A stretch of DNA of 64,000 bases from an uncultured delta proteobacterium (GTDB taxonomy: Bacteria > Myxococcota > Myxococcia > Myxococcales > 40CM-4-68-19), in assembly GCA_903911145.1 (NCBI GenBank), contig CAIWCD010000028.1, positions 37,365 through 101,364 of the forward strand, given 5' to 3'. The notes below the pieces were generated by a model that worked only from the letters and a program-made list of their open reading frames with translations, was not told the origin of the DNA and did not search any database. Made by a program: the position numbers and the translations under genes. Below are positions 9,018-18,052 of this stretch, one piece after another (the first letter of the stretch is position 1; every line of letters starts with the position of its first letter).

Positions 9018-9569
9018 ATGGGTGAAGAGATCGAAGTTCCGCTCGAGGCGGCGCAGGAGCATATCCATCACCATGCGCAGCACGGCTCGACTCCGTGGGT
9101 CTCCCAGGTTGCGCTCAGCTCCGCGATCTTTGCCGTGCTGGCTGCGGTCGCCGCGCTCTTCGCGGGCGGTGAATCGAATGAGGCCGTGCGCGCGGAGATC
9201 CGCGCTTCGAATGAATGGAGCCACTTTCAATCGAAGGGAATCAAGGCGGACGTGCTCGCCTCGAAGCTCGAGCTGATGAAGAGCTTCGAGAAGCCCATCG
9301 ACGAGAAGGACCGCGAGCGCAGCGACAAGCTCGCGAAGGACAAAGAGCAGAGCCAGGAGAAGGCCAACGGGCTTGAGGAGGCCTCGGAGCACCACATGGT
9401 CACGCATGAGCGGCTCGCGCGCTCGGTGACGTTCTTTCAGGTCTGCATCGCAATCGGCGCAGTCGCGGTGTTGACCCGGCGGCGACGATTCTTCTTCGTC
9501 AGCCTGGCATTCGGCGCGGTCGGTCTCGCGTTCTTCGTGCACGGATTCATCTCGGCGTTGCAACACTGA
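9018..9569 (+). CDS. DUF4337-like membrane protein
   Basis: 183 residues from ATG 9018. The N-terminus is His-rich (EHIHHHAQHG). A membrane segment follows (VALSSAIFAVLAAVAALFAGG), then a strongly charged stretch likely to form a coiled coil (about residues 55-130, rich in Lys and Glu), then two C-terminal membrane segments split by the basic run TRRRRF. This layout, and EIRASNEWSHFQSKGIK in particular, fits DUF4337, a family without known function. An upstream in-frame start at 8988 would add ten residues of poor quality. It stands between lspA and the Cys-rich lipoprotein gene, 12 bases before the latter. Confidence 0.7.
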   Translation: MGEEIEVPLEAAQEHIHHHAQHGSTPWVSQVALSSAIFAVLAAVAALFAGGESNEAVRAEIRASNEWSHFQSKGIKADVLASKLELMKSFEKPIDEKDRERSDKLAKDKEQSQEKANGLEEASEHHMVTHERLARSVTFFQVCIAIGAVAVLTRRRRFFFVSLAFGAVGLAFFVHGFISALQH

Positions 9570-9580
9570 AGGGGCAGCTC

Positions 9581-11563
9581 ATGCGCAGCAATCACTGGAT
9601 TTGTGCGGTCGCGCTGTACTGCGCCCTGGTCGGCAACGTCGCGTGCGGCAAGCGCGCCGTCTACGGCCCGCCGAAGATTCCCGTCTATATCGACTATCCC
9701 GACGCCGGGACCTGCTCGGTTGGACGCACGCTCTGCACGGATGATTGCGCGAATCTATTGACCAACCCGACGCACTGCGGAACGTGCGGGACGGCGTGCA
9801 ATGCCGATCAGGTCTGCGTCGGCGGCACCTGCACCACGGTCTGTCCTCCCGGCCAGTCGGCCTGCGACGACCTCTGCGTCAATCTGGAGACGAACACGCA
9901 GAACTGCGGCCAGTGCGGGAATCCCTGCCCGGGCAGCCAGGTCTGCAGCAACGGTGTCTGCGCGAACTCCTGCGCGGGAAATCTCGTTCCCGCTCCGACC
10001 TTCGGAGATCAGGGGCCGACCACGACCTGCGTCAACCTGCGCAGCAACTCGAACAACTGCGGTGCGGTCGGGCACGCCTGCGTGGCGGGAACGGCCTGCG
10101 CGGACGGGAGCTGCACGAAGGTCTGTCCGGGCGCCACCAACTGCAATGGCACCTGCACCGATCTCGCTGCGGATGCGAACCACTGCGGTGCTTGCGGGAC
10201 GGCCTGCCCGCCGGCGGAGCTGTGCGTGAATGGTGCATGCGCGGCGAGCTGCGCGGGCACGCTCAAGCAGTGCGGGCGCTCATGCGTCGACGTGGAGAAC
10301 AGCGCGTCGAACTGCGGCACCTGCTCGGTCGCCTGCGCCTCAGGGCAGGCTTGCGTGAACGGAGCGTGCACGCAGACCTGCGCGCCGCTGCAGACGAACT
10401 GCGCGGGCGCGTGTGTTTCGCTCTCGACCGACAATGCCAACTGCGGCGCCTGCGGGACCCACTGCAGCGGCGAGCAGAGTTGCCAGGCGGGCACCTGCGT
10501 CTCGGGATGCGGCGCTACGTCGATGCTCTGCACCGATCGTTGCACGACGAAGAATTCGTTTAATCAATGCGGCAGCTGCGGCTCGATCTGCGGCGAAGGC
10601 GAGGCCTGCGAGCAGGGAACCTGCACGGCCACCTGCACGAGCGGACTCACGCACCTCGATGGCGCGTGCGTCTCCTTCTCCGCGGACAACAACAACTGCG
10701 GCGCGCTCGGCAAGGTCTGTCCGGTCGACCAGACGTGCGTGAATGGAACCTGCACCGCGTTTACCGCGGCTGCGCCGGTGAGCAATTGCAATGGCCGTCC
10801 CGCGAATATCGCCAACGACGAGAACAACTGCGGCGCGTGCGGTCACGCCTGCGCGGCGGGCCAGAGCTGCCAGCAGGGAGCCTGCGTCGCGAGCTGCGGA
10901 CCGCTCTGGACCTGCGGAAAGTCCTGCGTCGATCTGCGCAGCAACGATTTCAACTGCGGCACCTGCGGCACGGCCTGCCCGCTGGGAAAGAGCTGCGTCA
11001 ATGCGGCCTGCGTAAGCAACGTGACCTATCTCGCGGGGCTCAATGGCGCCTATGCCGATTGCGGCACATATATCGCGGATATCAAGTCCGATCGGAACAA
11101 CTGCGGCGCGTGCCGGCTGGAATGCCCGCTCGAGCAGGTCTGCGCGAATGGCGCTTGCGGCACCTCCTGCCTCGGCAAGAATCTCACCGCCTGCGCGCAG
11201 GAGGGATGCGTCAATACGGCCACGTCGGCGACCAACTGCGGCGCCTGCGGAAACATCTGCGCGCCGGGGAGTGCATGCGTTTCGGGCGTCTGCCAGACAG
11301 CGTGCGGCGGCAACGCGAACCTTCAGGTCTGCGGCGGCGTCTGCGTCAACACCACCAACGATGAGCGGCACTGCGGCGGTTGCTTCGTGCCGTGTCCGGC
11401 AGGCGAGTTCTGCAACGCCAGCTCCTGCGTGCCGAGCTGCCCCAACGGCGCAAGCCGCTGCGGAGGTTCGTGCGTGAACGCGGCGACCGATCCGAACAAC
11501 TGCGGTGGCTGCGATCTGCGGTGCCCGACCGGTCAGAGCTGCAACGCTGGCGTCTGCGGATAG
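9581..11563 (+). CDS. Large cysteine-rich repeat lipoprotein
   Basis: 660 residues. A signal peptide ends in the lipobox VGNVAC, so Cys22 would be lipidated. The rest is an array of about 14 tandem modules of roughly 40 residues. Each carries the core N/H-C-G-x-C-G-x-x-C followed by a C-x(5)-C-x-x-G-x-C segment, for example NCGACGTHCSGEQSCQAGTC. Some modules lose one core Cys (NCGAVGHAC, NCGALGKVC), so the modules are diverged. Such arrays are typical of myxobacterial surface proteins and are probably disulfide-stapled rods. Start supported by AAGGGG 7 bases before the ATG. Likely exposed on the outer membrane; adhesion, cell contact or matrix binding is a guess. Confidence 0.85.
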   Translation: MRSNHWICAVALYCALVGNVACGKRAVYGPPKIPVYIDYPDAGTCSVGRTLCTDDCANLLTNPTHCGTCGTACNADQVCVGGTCTTVCPPGQSACDDLCVNLETNTQNCGQCGNPCPGSQVCSNGVCANSCAGNLVPAPTFGDQGPTTTCVNLRSNSNNCGAVGHACVAGTACADGSCTKVCPGATNCNGTCTDLAADANHCGACGTACPPAELCVNGACAASCAGTLKQCGRSCVDVENSASNCGTCSVACASGQACVNGACTQTCAPLQTNCAGACVSLSTDNANCGACGTHCSGEQSCQAGTCVSGCGATSMLCTDRCTTKNSFNQCGSCGSICGEGEACEQGTCTATCTSGLTHLDGACVSFSADNNNCGALGKVCPVDQTCVNGTCTAFTAAAPVSNCNGRPANIANDENNCGACGHACAAGQSCQQGACVASCGPLWTCGKSCVDLRSNDFNCGTCGTACPLGKSCVNAACVSNVTYLAGLNGAYADCGTYIADIKSDRNNCGACRLECPLEQVCANGACGTSCLGKNLTACAQEGCVNTATSATNCGACGNICAPGSACVSGVCQTACGGNANLQVCGGVCVNTTNDERHCGGCFVPCPAGEFCNASSCVPSCPNGASRCGGSCVNAATDPNNCGGCDLRCPTGQSCNAGVCG

Positions 11564-11684
11564 CGGCCGGCTGTCGGCGTACCAACAGGGTCGCGGCATC
11601 CATCGAGGTAGATGGATCGCGCGCGCGCGCATATGAAGTGCAATCGCTGCGGCGGACGCGGCGGATAGCCGGAGATTGCTTTCA

Positions 11685-12056
11685 ATGAACTACGCGCTGT
11701 GGGGACTGCAGGGGCTGCTTGCGTTGGCGATGGTCGGCGCAGGCGCGATGAAGGCGTTCACGCCGCGGCAGAAGCTGGCCGAAAAGATGAAGTGGGTGGC
11801 GAGCTGGACCGACCTGAATGTCAAACTGCTCGGCCTCGCCGAGCTGCTCGGCGCCATCGGGTTGATTGCTCCGGGCGCGCTGGGATTCGCGCCGTTTCTG
11901 ACGCCGCTCGCGGCGACCTGCCTCGCGGTGCTGATGGTCGGCGCCATCAAGACGCATCTCGACCTCAAGGAGCCGATCGTGGCGCCTGCCGTGCTCACGG
12001 TGATCGCGATTGCGATCGTGGTCGGGCGCGTTCTCTTCGTCCCGCTCGGACAGTAG
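11685..12056 (+). CDS. DoxX-like small membrane protein
   Basis: 123 residues with four predicted membrane helices. The first helix carries GLLALAMVGAGAMKAF, followed by a short basic loop with WVASWTD and then LLGLAELLGAIGLIAPG, a pattern typical of DoxX-like proteins. Their roles in bacteria are mostly unclear; some interact with redox or sulfur metabolism at the membrane. The ATG at 11685 is preceded by GGAG at 11671-11674. A TTG at 11676 is in frame but less likely. It is separated by about 120 bases from the Cys-rich gene, so it may have its own promoter. Confidence 0.75.
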   Translation: MNYALWGLQGLLALAMVGAGAMKAFTPRQKLAEKMKWVASWTDLNVKLLGLAELLGAIGLIAPGALGFAPFLTPLAATCLAVLMVGAIKTHLDLKEPIVAPAVLTVIAIAIVVGRVLFVPLGQ

Positions 12057-12167
12057 AGAAAGCACCGCTCTTCCCTTCGCCGCGCCGAGCGGCCGATCTG
12101 CCCCACTCTTGCTCGAAGGCCCGCCGGCTGGTAATCGCGCGGGATGCAAATTCCGGGGAGGTCGTCG

Positions 12168-13067
12168 ATGAAGTTCGCACTGGCCGTGTGCGTGGCGCTG
12201 TTGTCGACAGCTTGCGTGACGGGTGGGCCGCAGAAGTGCGCCTGCCGTGTCATGGGCGCGGGGATGTCGCTCGAAGAGGCGCAGGGGATCGTCGATGAGT
12301 TCGAGTCGAAGCATCTGCAGCTCGACCCGACCAATCCGCTGCGCGATCCGAAGTCGCTCGAGGATGTGCTCGAGATCCTCCGCAGCGACGAGCTCGATCT
12401 CTTTCCCGCGGGCGTCGCGTTCGCGTCGAAGCAGGACAGCACCGAGGCGAAGGCGCTCGCCGCGCAGACCGAGCTGGCCTGGGGCGAGGCGGAGCTGATG
12501 CTTTCGGACCTCTTCGCGCAGGTCGCGGCGTCGCTCGAGGAGGAGATTCGCTCCTATGAGCTGGCGGGATTCAAGGCCGATGAATTGCGCGACCGCCTCG
12601 ATACCAACGGCGACGTCGCGGAGGCGCTCGCGCTGCTTGCTGCAGAGCATTCCGCCTCGGGTGCACGCCACGCCCGCGAGATCATCGCCGCCGCGCCGAC
12701 GAACTACCAGGGATATCGCGTTGCCGCCGATTACTATCGGCTCCGCGAGCGTTGGGAGGAGTTTGACACCACGATCGCGAAGATTGAGCTCCTCAAGCCC
12801 GACTCGAATGGCCTGCTCTTTCTGCGCGGTGTCGCGGCGCTCTATCGCGAGGGAGATGGTCCGAAGGCTGATCGTTTCCTGCGCGCCGCGCTGGCCCGCG
12901 ATCCGAAGTTCGTTCGCGCGCAGGCGCAGCTCGTCCGCTCCCAGCGCGGGATTTCGGCGAAGCGGACCGAGTATCTCAAGCTCAAGGCGCTCAACCCGCA
13001 CCACCAGATCGTCGTCTGGGCGGGCCCGGCTCTCGAGCGCGCATACGCCGCGCGCCAGGCGCAATAG
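12168..13067 (+). CDS. Predicted lipoprotein with helical repeat (TPR-like) body
   Basis: 299 residues from the ATG at 12168 (GGGGAG seven bases upstream). A short signal peptide ends in the lipobox LLSTAC (Cys16), followed by TGGPQKCACR. The body is Ala/Leu/Glu-rich and helical. The second half has TPR-like spacing of Ala, Tyr and Leu (YQGYRVAADYYRLRERW, LLFLRGVAALYREGDGPKA, FLRAALARDPKF), typical of repeat scaffolds that bind other proteins. No catalytic motif. It points toward the metallophosphoesterase gene on the opposite strand, only about 20 bases away. Confidence 0.65.
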   Translation: MKFALAVCVALLSTACVTGGPQKCACRVMGAGMSLEEAQGIVDEFESKHLQLDPTNPLRDPKSLEDVLEILRSDELDLFPAGVAFASKQDSTEAKALAAQTELAWGEAELMLSDLFAQVAASLEEEIRSYELAGFKADELRDRLDTNGDVAEALALLAAEHSASGARHAREIIAAAPTNYQGYRVAADYYRLRERWEEFDTTIAKIELLKPDSNGLLFLRGVAALYREGDGPKADRFLRAALARDPKFVRAQAQLVRSQRGISAKRTEYLKLKALNPHHQIVVWAGPALERAYAARQAQ

Positions 13068-13088
13068 CCAGCGGCCAAAGCGACCGCG

Positions 13089-14078
13089 CTACGGAATGCG
13101 ATAGCTCTGCACCGGCAGCGCGGTTGAGTAATCGATGTTGTTGATCAGCCAGCCCGTCGGCACGCGTTCGACCGTGGTGTATCCGAACGTGCCGCCCGAG
13201 AGCGGCGCGCCTCCGTTGCCGATGACAATCTCTTTCGAGCTCGCCGACCCCTTGAACGTATGGGTATGGCCGACCAGAGAGAGATCGTAGCTGGTCCCCT
13301 TCATGATGTTCTCGACGGCCGTCACGCACGGCCCGGTATTCGCCTCGGCCGGTTCATGCCGCACCAGAATCGTATAGGTCGTGTGCTGCGCGAGCGTGCT
13401 CATCAGCCACGACTGCTGCGTCGTATCCCAGGCATTGCACGCGACCACCACGAGCTTTGCGGTCCAGCTCCCGTTGTTGGCGTGGATCGGAATCGAATAC
13501 CAGGGGGCGGCCTGGCCGCTCGGACCGAGAATCGTATTCATGAACGCGTCGATATTCTGCGTCTGGCCCAGCACGCAGTTGTCCGCCGTATATCCATTGC
13601 ACTCATGATTTCCCATCGAGGGGAAGAACGAGCCCGTATATGCCGCGCGGGCCTGCATATAGAGCGCGGCCTGCGGCTGGGCCGTATTGGTCGTGGTATT
13701 GGCGTACATATAGTCACCGGTTCCGACGACGAACTGCGGACGCGGGCTCATCGCCTCGATGTGCTGATAGATCCTGGTAATCACCGGGGTCGGATATTCC
13801 GAGACCACGTCGATGTCGGTGGGGCGCGAATCGCCGACAACCGCGAAGAAGAGATGATCGACTGCGCCCCCATCGAGCCCGACGCTCCCCGCATCGGCAC
13901 CGGGCGCAAACCCGCCACCAGAGCCGCCCGCAGCTCCATTGCCTCCTCCGCTACCGCCGCCGCCGCCGGTATCCGGCGTGGTGTTTCCGCAGGCCGTGAA
14001 CGCACAGAGCGTGAGCGCAGCCGCGGCGAAGAGGACAGGCAGGCGGACGCAGCGCGGAATCGCAGAGAGATGATTCAT
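13089..14078 (-). CDS. Secreted calcineurin-like metallophosphoesterase lipoprotein
   Basis: 329 residues. A signal peptide with the lipobox AFTAC (Cys30) and a Gly/Ser/Asp-rich linker (about 35-70) lead to a metallophosphoesterase domain. Metal ligands are visible in order: FAVVGDSRP, GTGDYMY, SMGNHEC, VRHEP and GHTHTF. All five canonical motifs are present, so the enzyme should be active on a phospho-ester, substrate unknown. Shine-Dalgarno AAGGAT lies 8 bases upstream. It starts 17 bases after the fibronectin-type lipoprotein gene ends, so both may be one operon of surface proteins. Confidence 0.85.
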   Translation of the reverse strand: MNHLSAIPRCVRLPVLFAAAALTLCAFTACGNTTPDTGGGGGSGGGNGAAGGSGGGFAPGADAGSVGLDGGAVDHLFFAVVGDSRPTDIDVVSEYPTPVITRIYQHIEAMSPRPQFVVGTGDYMYANTTTNTAQPQAALYMQARAAYTGSFFPSMGNHECNGYTADNCVLGQTQNIDAFMNTILGPSGQAAPWYSIPIHANNGSWTAKLVVVACNAWDTTQQSWLMSTLAQHTTYTILVRHEPAEANTGPCVTAVENIMKGTSYDLSLVGHTHTFKGSASSKEIVIGNGGAPLSGGTFGYTTVERVPTGWLINNIDYSTALPVQSYRIP

Positions 14079-14095
14079 CGGGGTATCCTTCGATG

Positions 14096-16480
14096 CTATC
14101 GCGTGCGGTGCGCCGAGGCGTGAAGCTGGCGATACCGATGGCCGCCGAGTTGACGCAACGCCGGCGTAAGATTCTTGCGCGGCGATCGGGCGGGGGGCGC
14201 GACCGGAGCGCCGGCGTGGGCGAACTTGTTCGTCGCCAGCTCTGCATTCTCAAGACTGCTCGGCGCATCGAATGGACGCAAGGTCGGATCGATCGCAGAT
14301 CCGCCCCGGCCCTGCTTCACCGCATCGATGGTGGCGAAGTACCAGCCATCGGCGCTGAAGAGATCGGGCGTGAGCCTGACGCTCAACGCCTTGGTGGCAA
14401 AGCTCGCCAGAACCGAGGAGGTCGCGCTCTCGTCGAGCGAATAGAGCGCCACCCAATAGAAGTCGGGCGTTCCCTGCGCGGGTGCGCTCCAGCTCAAGGT
14501 GACGGTCGCATCGTCGAGCACGCCGGCGTCGCCGAGATAGGTCTGGTCGGAGAATGCATCAAGCCCGTTGATTCGCGGCGCGGTCGGCGGCGAGAGCGTC
14601 GGGGCAAGGCCCGTCGTCCAGTCGAACGAGTTGGTGAGCGGCGCCGAGAGCGAGCTGGTGGTGAAGAAGGGCTGGGAGGCGCCGCCGTCGACGACATAGG
14701 AGACTGACGGAACGGTGCTGACGAGCACGAGCTTGTCCCAGCCTGCCGCGCTCGGGATCGGATTCTGCCAGGTGACTCCGCCGAGATCGATGTCGGTTGT
14801 CCCGGCCGGCGCGTCATAGATCAGCGCATCACCGGCGAATCCATAACTCCCGTAGGCGATATATCCCTTCTCGACTTGAATCTGCACCGTCTGGCCCTCA
14901 TCGACCACGTTTGGATTCACCGCGGAGAGATGCGAGGTCCATTGCGACCTCAATACCTTGATATCCGCGATCTGGTTGATGCCCGGCATTCCCATTCCGC
15001 CGTCGACCGCGTTGTCGCTCTGGTCCTGCATCGTCAGGGTCGTATCGGCAAATGCGCGCGCGGCCGTCTGATACGGCACGCCGGCGTCCGATGTGGCGAC
15101 ATGCATCTGCCAGATATAGAGCACGTCGCCCGACGTGGAATCGACGAGGTTGGGGTCGCCATCGAACGCGCTCGCCTGCACGTCGCCTGTGAACTCGGTA
15201 TCTCCAGCGCTGAGCGGATTGCCGAGCGACTGGAGCCAGACCACGAAATTATTCGCACCCTGGCTGATTGCCTCAAGACGATCGGCCGGCCCGGCATCGG
15301 GCAGCGCGTTGGTCTCACCAATTCCCCACGACCAGGGGGCCAATCCAGTGATGTCGTAATTGTAGGTTGTGCCGTCGTCCTGCGTATTCACCACGTCGCT
15401 GCGCCCCATCTGGCCGGCGCTGTAATCGAGAGCGCGTGCGGCGGTGATCGTGAAGGTATTCGCCGCGTGGGCGGTGACCGCGTAGGTTCCTCTCGGAACG
15501 CCGGGGATCACGCAATCGGTCGTGGTGCTCACCGACTGGTAGACAACCACCGTGCCGGCGTCGGTGATCACATGTGCTTCAAGTCCGCCGAGCTCTCCGA
15601 GCAGCGGCGCGGCGGCGATCGCCTCGGTGCCGGTATCGCTGATAAACGTGACCGTACCGGAGATATCGATTCCCAACGCCGGAGCGTTCGCCTGGTTCGA
15701 GCCGATGCTCGAGGGAAGCGTCGCGGACTTCGAGACCACTTGATAGGTATAGGTCGTGCCGACGACCAGCGAGTTGCTATCGATATATCCGTTGTTCATC
15801 ACGTTGCCGAGCAGCGTGGGCGCGCCCGTGGCCGGCAGGCGATAGACGTCATAGGAATCGGCGCCATTGATTGGACTCCACGTCAGCAGCTCGCGCGTAT
15901 CCGAGCCGGCCGCGCCGAGATCGGCTGGCGCGGCGAGGATGATGACGATGTTCGAGGCCGGCCCCTCGCCCGCAGAATTGGTTGCGACGACCTCATATTG
16001 ATATGCGGTGCCCGGCTGCGCGCTCGGATCGACGGCAGTGAGGCCGCTGACCGCCGTCGCGCTGGTGAGCGGATTGAAGGTCGAGCCGTCGTCGTCGGAG
16101 CGCAGCACGGTGAAGGTCTCGCTGTTCGCGTTGTCGGTCGTCGTCCAGGAGAGATCGACTTCGGACTGCCTGGGGTTGACCGTGAGCACGGGAGCTGCCG
16201 GTCGTCCGGCATCGCTCGGCCCAGCATCGTTGCCCGGTCCTGCATCGTTGCCCGGTCCCGCATCGTTGCCCGGTCCCGCATCGTTGCCCGGTCCCGCATC
16301 GTTGCCCGGTCCCGCATCGCTGCCCGGTCCCGCATCGCTGCCCGGTCCCGCATCGCTGCCCGGTCCCGCATCGCTGCCCGGTCCCGCATCTGAGCCGGGC
16401 CCTGCGATGCGGCCAGAGCTGCAGCCGGCCGCAAAGAGAGAGCAGAGCGTGATGACGAGTGCAGCGCGAGCAAGTCTCAT
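14096..16480 (-). CDS. Secreted lipoprotein with Gly-Pro-Asp-Ala repeat stalk and fibronectin type III domains
   Basis: 794 residues from the ATG at 16480. That start gives a clean signal peptide and the lipobox FAAGC (Cys20); an open frame runs further upstream but codes for Arg-rich nonsense. After the lipid anchor come about eleven copies of the hexapeptide GPGSDA or GPGNDA, a stalk-like spacer. Two fibronectin-III-like domains follow (VDLSWTTTD with YQYEVVATNSAG; LLTWSPINGADSYDVYR with YTYQVVSKSA). Next comes a beta-sandwich like a carboxypeptidase-regulatory/SpaA fold (ISGTVTF, RGTYAVTAH), and then a long beta-rich C-terminal part. No catalytic residues recognised. Probably an adhesive or carbohydrate-binding cell-surface protein. 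Confidence 0.75.
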   Translation of the reverse strand: MRLARAALVITLCSLFAAGCSSGRIAGPGSDAGPGSDAGPGSDAGPGSDAGPGSDAGPGNDAGPGNDAGPGNDAGPGNDAGPGNDAGPSDAGRPAAPVLTVNPRQSEVDLSWTTTDNANSETFTVLRSDDDGSTFNPLTSATAVSGLTAVDPSAQPGTAYQYEVVATNSAGEGPASNIVIILAAPADLGAAGSDTRELLTWSPINGADSYDVYRLPATGAPTLLGNVMNNGYIDSNSLVVGTTYTYQVVSKSATLPSSIGSNQANAPALGIDISGTVTFISDTGTEAIAAAPLLGELGGLEAHVITDAGTVVVYQSVSTTTDCVIPGVPRGTYAVTAHAANTFTITAARALDYSAGQMGRSDVVNTQDDGTTYNYDITGLAPWSWGIGETNALPDAGPADRLEAISQGANNFVVWLQSLGNPLSAGDTEFTGDVQASAFDGDPNLVDSTSGDVLYIWQMHVATSDAGVPYQTAARAFADTTLTMQDQSDNAVDGGMGMPGINQIADIKVLRSQWTSHLSAVNPNVVDEGQTVQIQVEKGYIAYGSYGFAGDALIYDAPAGTTDIDLGGVTWQNPIPSAAGWDKLVLVSTVPSVSYVVDGGASQPFFTTSSLSAPLTNSFDWTTGLAPTLSPPTAPRINGLDAFSDQTYLGDAGVLDDATVTLSWSAPAQGTPDFYWVALYSLDESATSSVLASFATKALSVRLTPDLFSADGWYFATIDAVKQGRGGSAIDPTLRPFDAPSSLENAELATNKFAHAGAPVAPPARSPRKNLTPALRQLGGHRYRQLHASAHRTR
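16208..16396 (-). repeat. 18-bp tandem repeat coding for GPG(S/N)DA
   Basis: About ten to eleven head-to-tail copies of an 18-base unit (GCATCGTTGCCCGGTCCC on the plus strand) lie inside the lipoprotein gene. The unit has two forms: five copies with GCTGCC-type Ser codons and five with GTTGCC-type Asn codons, grouped rather than mixed, which suggests block expansion. The array keeps the reading frame. It is prone to slippage and so to length variation of the stalk between strains. Confidence 0.9.
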
Positions 16481-16645
16481 GGAGAGGCCTCGGAAGAAAC
16501 CGGCGGTGACGACGGCTGGCAGGATGGCCGAGCAGAGTAGTCGAGAGCCGATCGGTTGTGCGTCGATTCCATCGTTGCGTTCGTGACGGTGCCCATGGCC
16601 GCCGCTGTTCGCGCGCGTAGCGAGGAACGCGGTTAGATTCAAGGC

Positions 16646-17161
16646 ATGCTCTCCCGGCTCCGCAGCGGTGCACTTCTCGTCGCGGCGCTCTGCTCGCTCT
16701 CCGCCGGCGCGCAGCCGCGCAGCCCCGACGCCCGGCGTCTCTTCTCGGTTCGCTCGAACTACAACCGCAACGAAGTCGTCTTCGAGGCCGTCCTCGATGG
16801 CGATGGATTCGATCTCGCGAAGCCGATTCGCAACTATTGGATCCTTCATATGCACAACGATCGGATCGAGAATCTCTCCTCGATGGAGGAGAGGCTCGCG
16901 TTCGGCGTTGTGCTCGATCACGTCGCGCGCGATCGGATCGTCTTCCATGTGCGCGCGTCGTCAACCCGGTACGTAACCGTGCGGCTCGAGGGCCAGCGAG
17001 CGTTCGCGACGACGAAGATCAGCGGCGAGGAGAGCGAGCTCATCGCCCTCTTTGCGACGGTCGATTCGCGCGGCGTGATCCCCAGCGTCAACTCTGTCGA
17101 GCTGCTCGGCCACTCGCTCGCGAACGACACCCTCACGCGCGAGCTGATCAAGGTGCATTGA
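16646..17161 (+). CDS. DUF4833-like exported protein
   Basis: 171 residues. An N-terminal signal peptide (SGALLVAALCSLSAGAQP) precedes a compact domain with RSNYNRNEVVFEA, PIRNYWILHMHNDRIE and YVTVRLEGQRA, which resembles DUF4833. Family function is unknown. It is transcribed divergently from the fibronectin-type lipoprotein and ends at a strong hairpin shared with the convergent PilZ gene. The start at 16646 is accepted because the signal peptide follows immediately. Confidence 0.65.
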   Translation: MLSRLRSGALLVAALCSLSAGAQPRSPDARRLFSVRSNYNRNEVVFEAVLDGDGFDLAKPIRNYWILHMHNDRIENLSSMEERLAFGVVLDHVARDRIVFHVRASSTRYVTVRLEGQRAFATTKISGEESELIALFATVDSRGVIPSVNSVELLGHSLANDTLTRELIKVH

Positions 17162-17187
17162 ACGCGCGCCCACTCTGCGCGCGCGTT
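17161..17187 (+). terminator. Hairpin between convergent genes
   Basis: AACGCGCGC at 17161-17169 pairs perfectly with GCGCGCGTT at 17179-17187, a 9-bp stem with a 9-base loop. It lies exactly between the stop of the DUF4833 gene and the stop of the PilZ gene, so it can act in both directions. No long T-run follows. Confidence 0.5.
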
Positions 17188-17191
17188 GCGA

Positions 17192-17980
17192 TCACGGCGT
17201 CGCGCGCCTCTCTGGCAGCTCGAGTTCGAGCGCGATCTGCTCGCTGGGCACGAACAGCTTGAGCAGGTCAGGCAGCTTCTCCGGCATCCAGGTCCGCGGC
17301 AGGATCACCAGCGGGAAACCCAGGCCCAGCGCGAGTTCGCGCGGGGGCACGCCGAGGACGATCGCGACCTCGGGTGGAGCGGTGAGCGAGAGGTGATCCT
17401 TGATCGCCGGGATGATCTCGCCTGTGTCCTCGAGGACGACGAGCGCTCTCGGGAGCGCGCCCTGATCGAGGGCCACCGCAGCCGTGACGCTGTTCTCCGC
17501 GACCATCACGTCGTAGCCGTCAAGCGTGAGCACGCGGGAGATCGCGGAGCGCTGCGGGTGGTCCGCAGCGATGACGAGCAGCGATGGAACCAGCGTTGCT
17601 GGCGCCGTGACCGTGACCGGGACCGGGACCTTCTCGAGATAGGGCCGCCGCGCAGTTTCTTCGAGGAAGCTGCGCAATTTTTTCGGGAGGTCGTCGAGCT
17701 GGATCGCCATTCCGTGCGGCGTGCGCGCCTTCGGGTCTGGCTCGACGGTGACGCGGACGACGACGCCCTTCATCGTCACGCGCTCGGCAGGACGGCCGAC
17801 CAGCGCGGAGAGCGACACCTGCGTCGCCAGCGGCAGCGGCGTGAGAGTGCGAAGGAATACGCCGTGGTTCGACCAGTCGTGCGACATGAGGATCGTCTCG
17901 GTCCCATCGGCGCGGTGGACGTGCACGCGCAGATCAACCGGGAGCCGACCGACCATTCTTCGCTCGTAGCGCGGCTCCAT
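17192..17980 (-). CDS. PilZ domain protein fused to a degenerate receiver
   Basis: 262 residues. The N-terminal part (about 1-115) is a PilZ domain with both cyclic-di-GMP contacts: RRMVGR (RxxxR) and DWSNHG (D/NxSxxG). The C-terminal part (about 130-245) has the alternating pattern of a response-regulator receiver (SLLVIAADHP, VLTLDGYDVMVAENS, ALVVLED), but the acidic pocket and the phospho-acceptor Asp are not in the usual form, so it is probably a pseudo-receiver for protein contacts. It is a predicted c-di-GMP effector and would fit the HD-GYP proteins encoded 20-30 kb away. Confidence 0.8.
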   Translation of the reverse strand: MEPRYERRMVGRLPVDLRVHVHRADGTETILMSHDWSNHGVFLRTLTPLPLATQVSLSALVGRPAERVTMKGVVVRVTVEPDPKARTPHGMAIQLDDLPKKLRSFLEETARRPYLEKVPVPVTVTAPATLVPSLLVIAADHPQRSAISRVLTLDGYDVMVAENSVTAAVALDQGALPRALVVLEDTGEIIPAIKDHLSLTAPPEVAIVLGVPPRELALGLGFPLVILPRTWMPEKLPDLLKLFVPSEQIALELELPERRATP

Positions 17981-18052
17981 GCGGACCTCCGATGAAAGGC
18001 TCAGCTACAGCATTCGACGTGCCACGGGCGCATCAATCGCCATTCGCTCGAT

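Noticed and set aside
12079..12093. Small GCCGC/GCGGC hairpin after the DoxX gene
   Set aside because: Only a 5-bp stem in very GC-rich DNA; expected by chance.
16208..16396. CRISPR-like array
   Set aside because: The 18-base units are adjacent, without spacers, and keep a protein reading frame.
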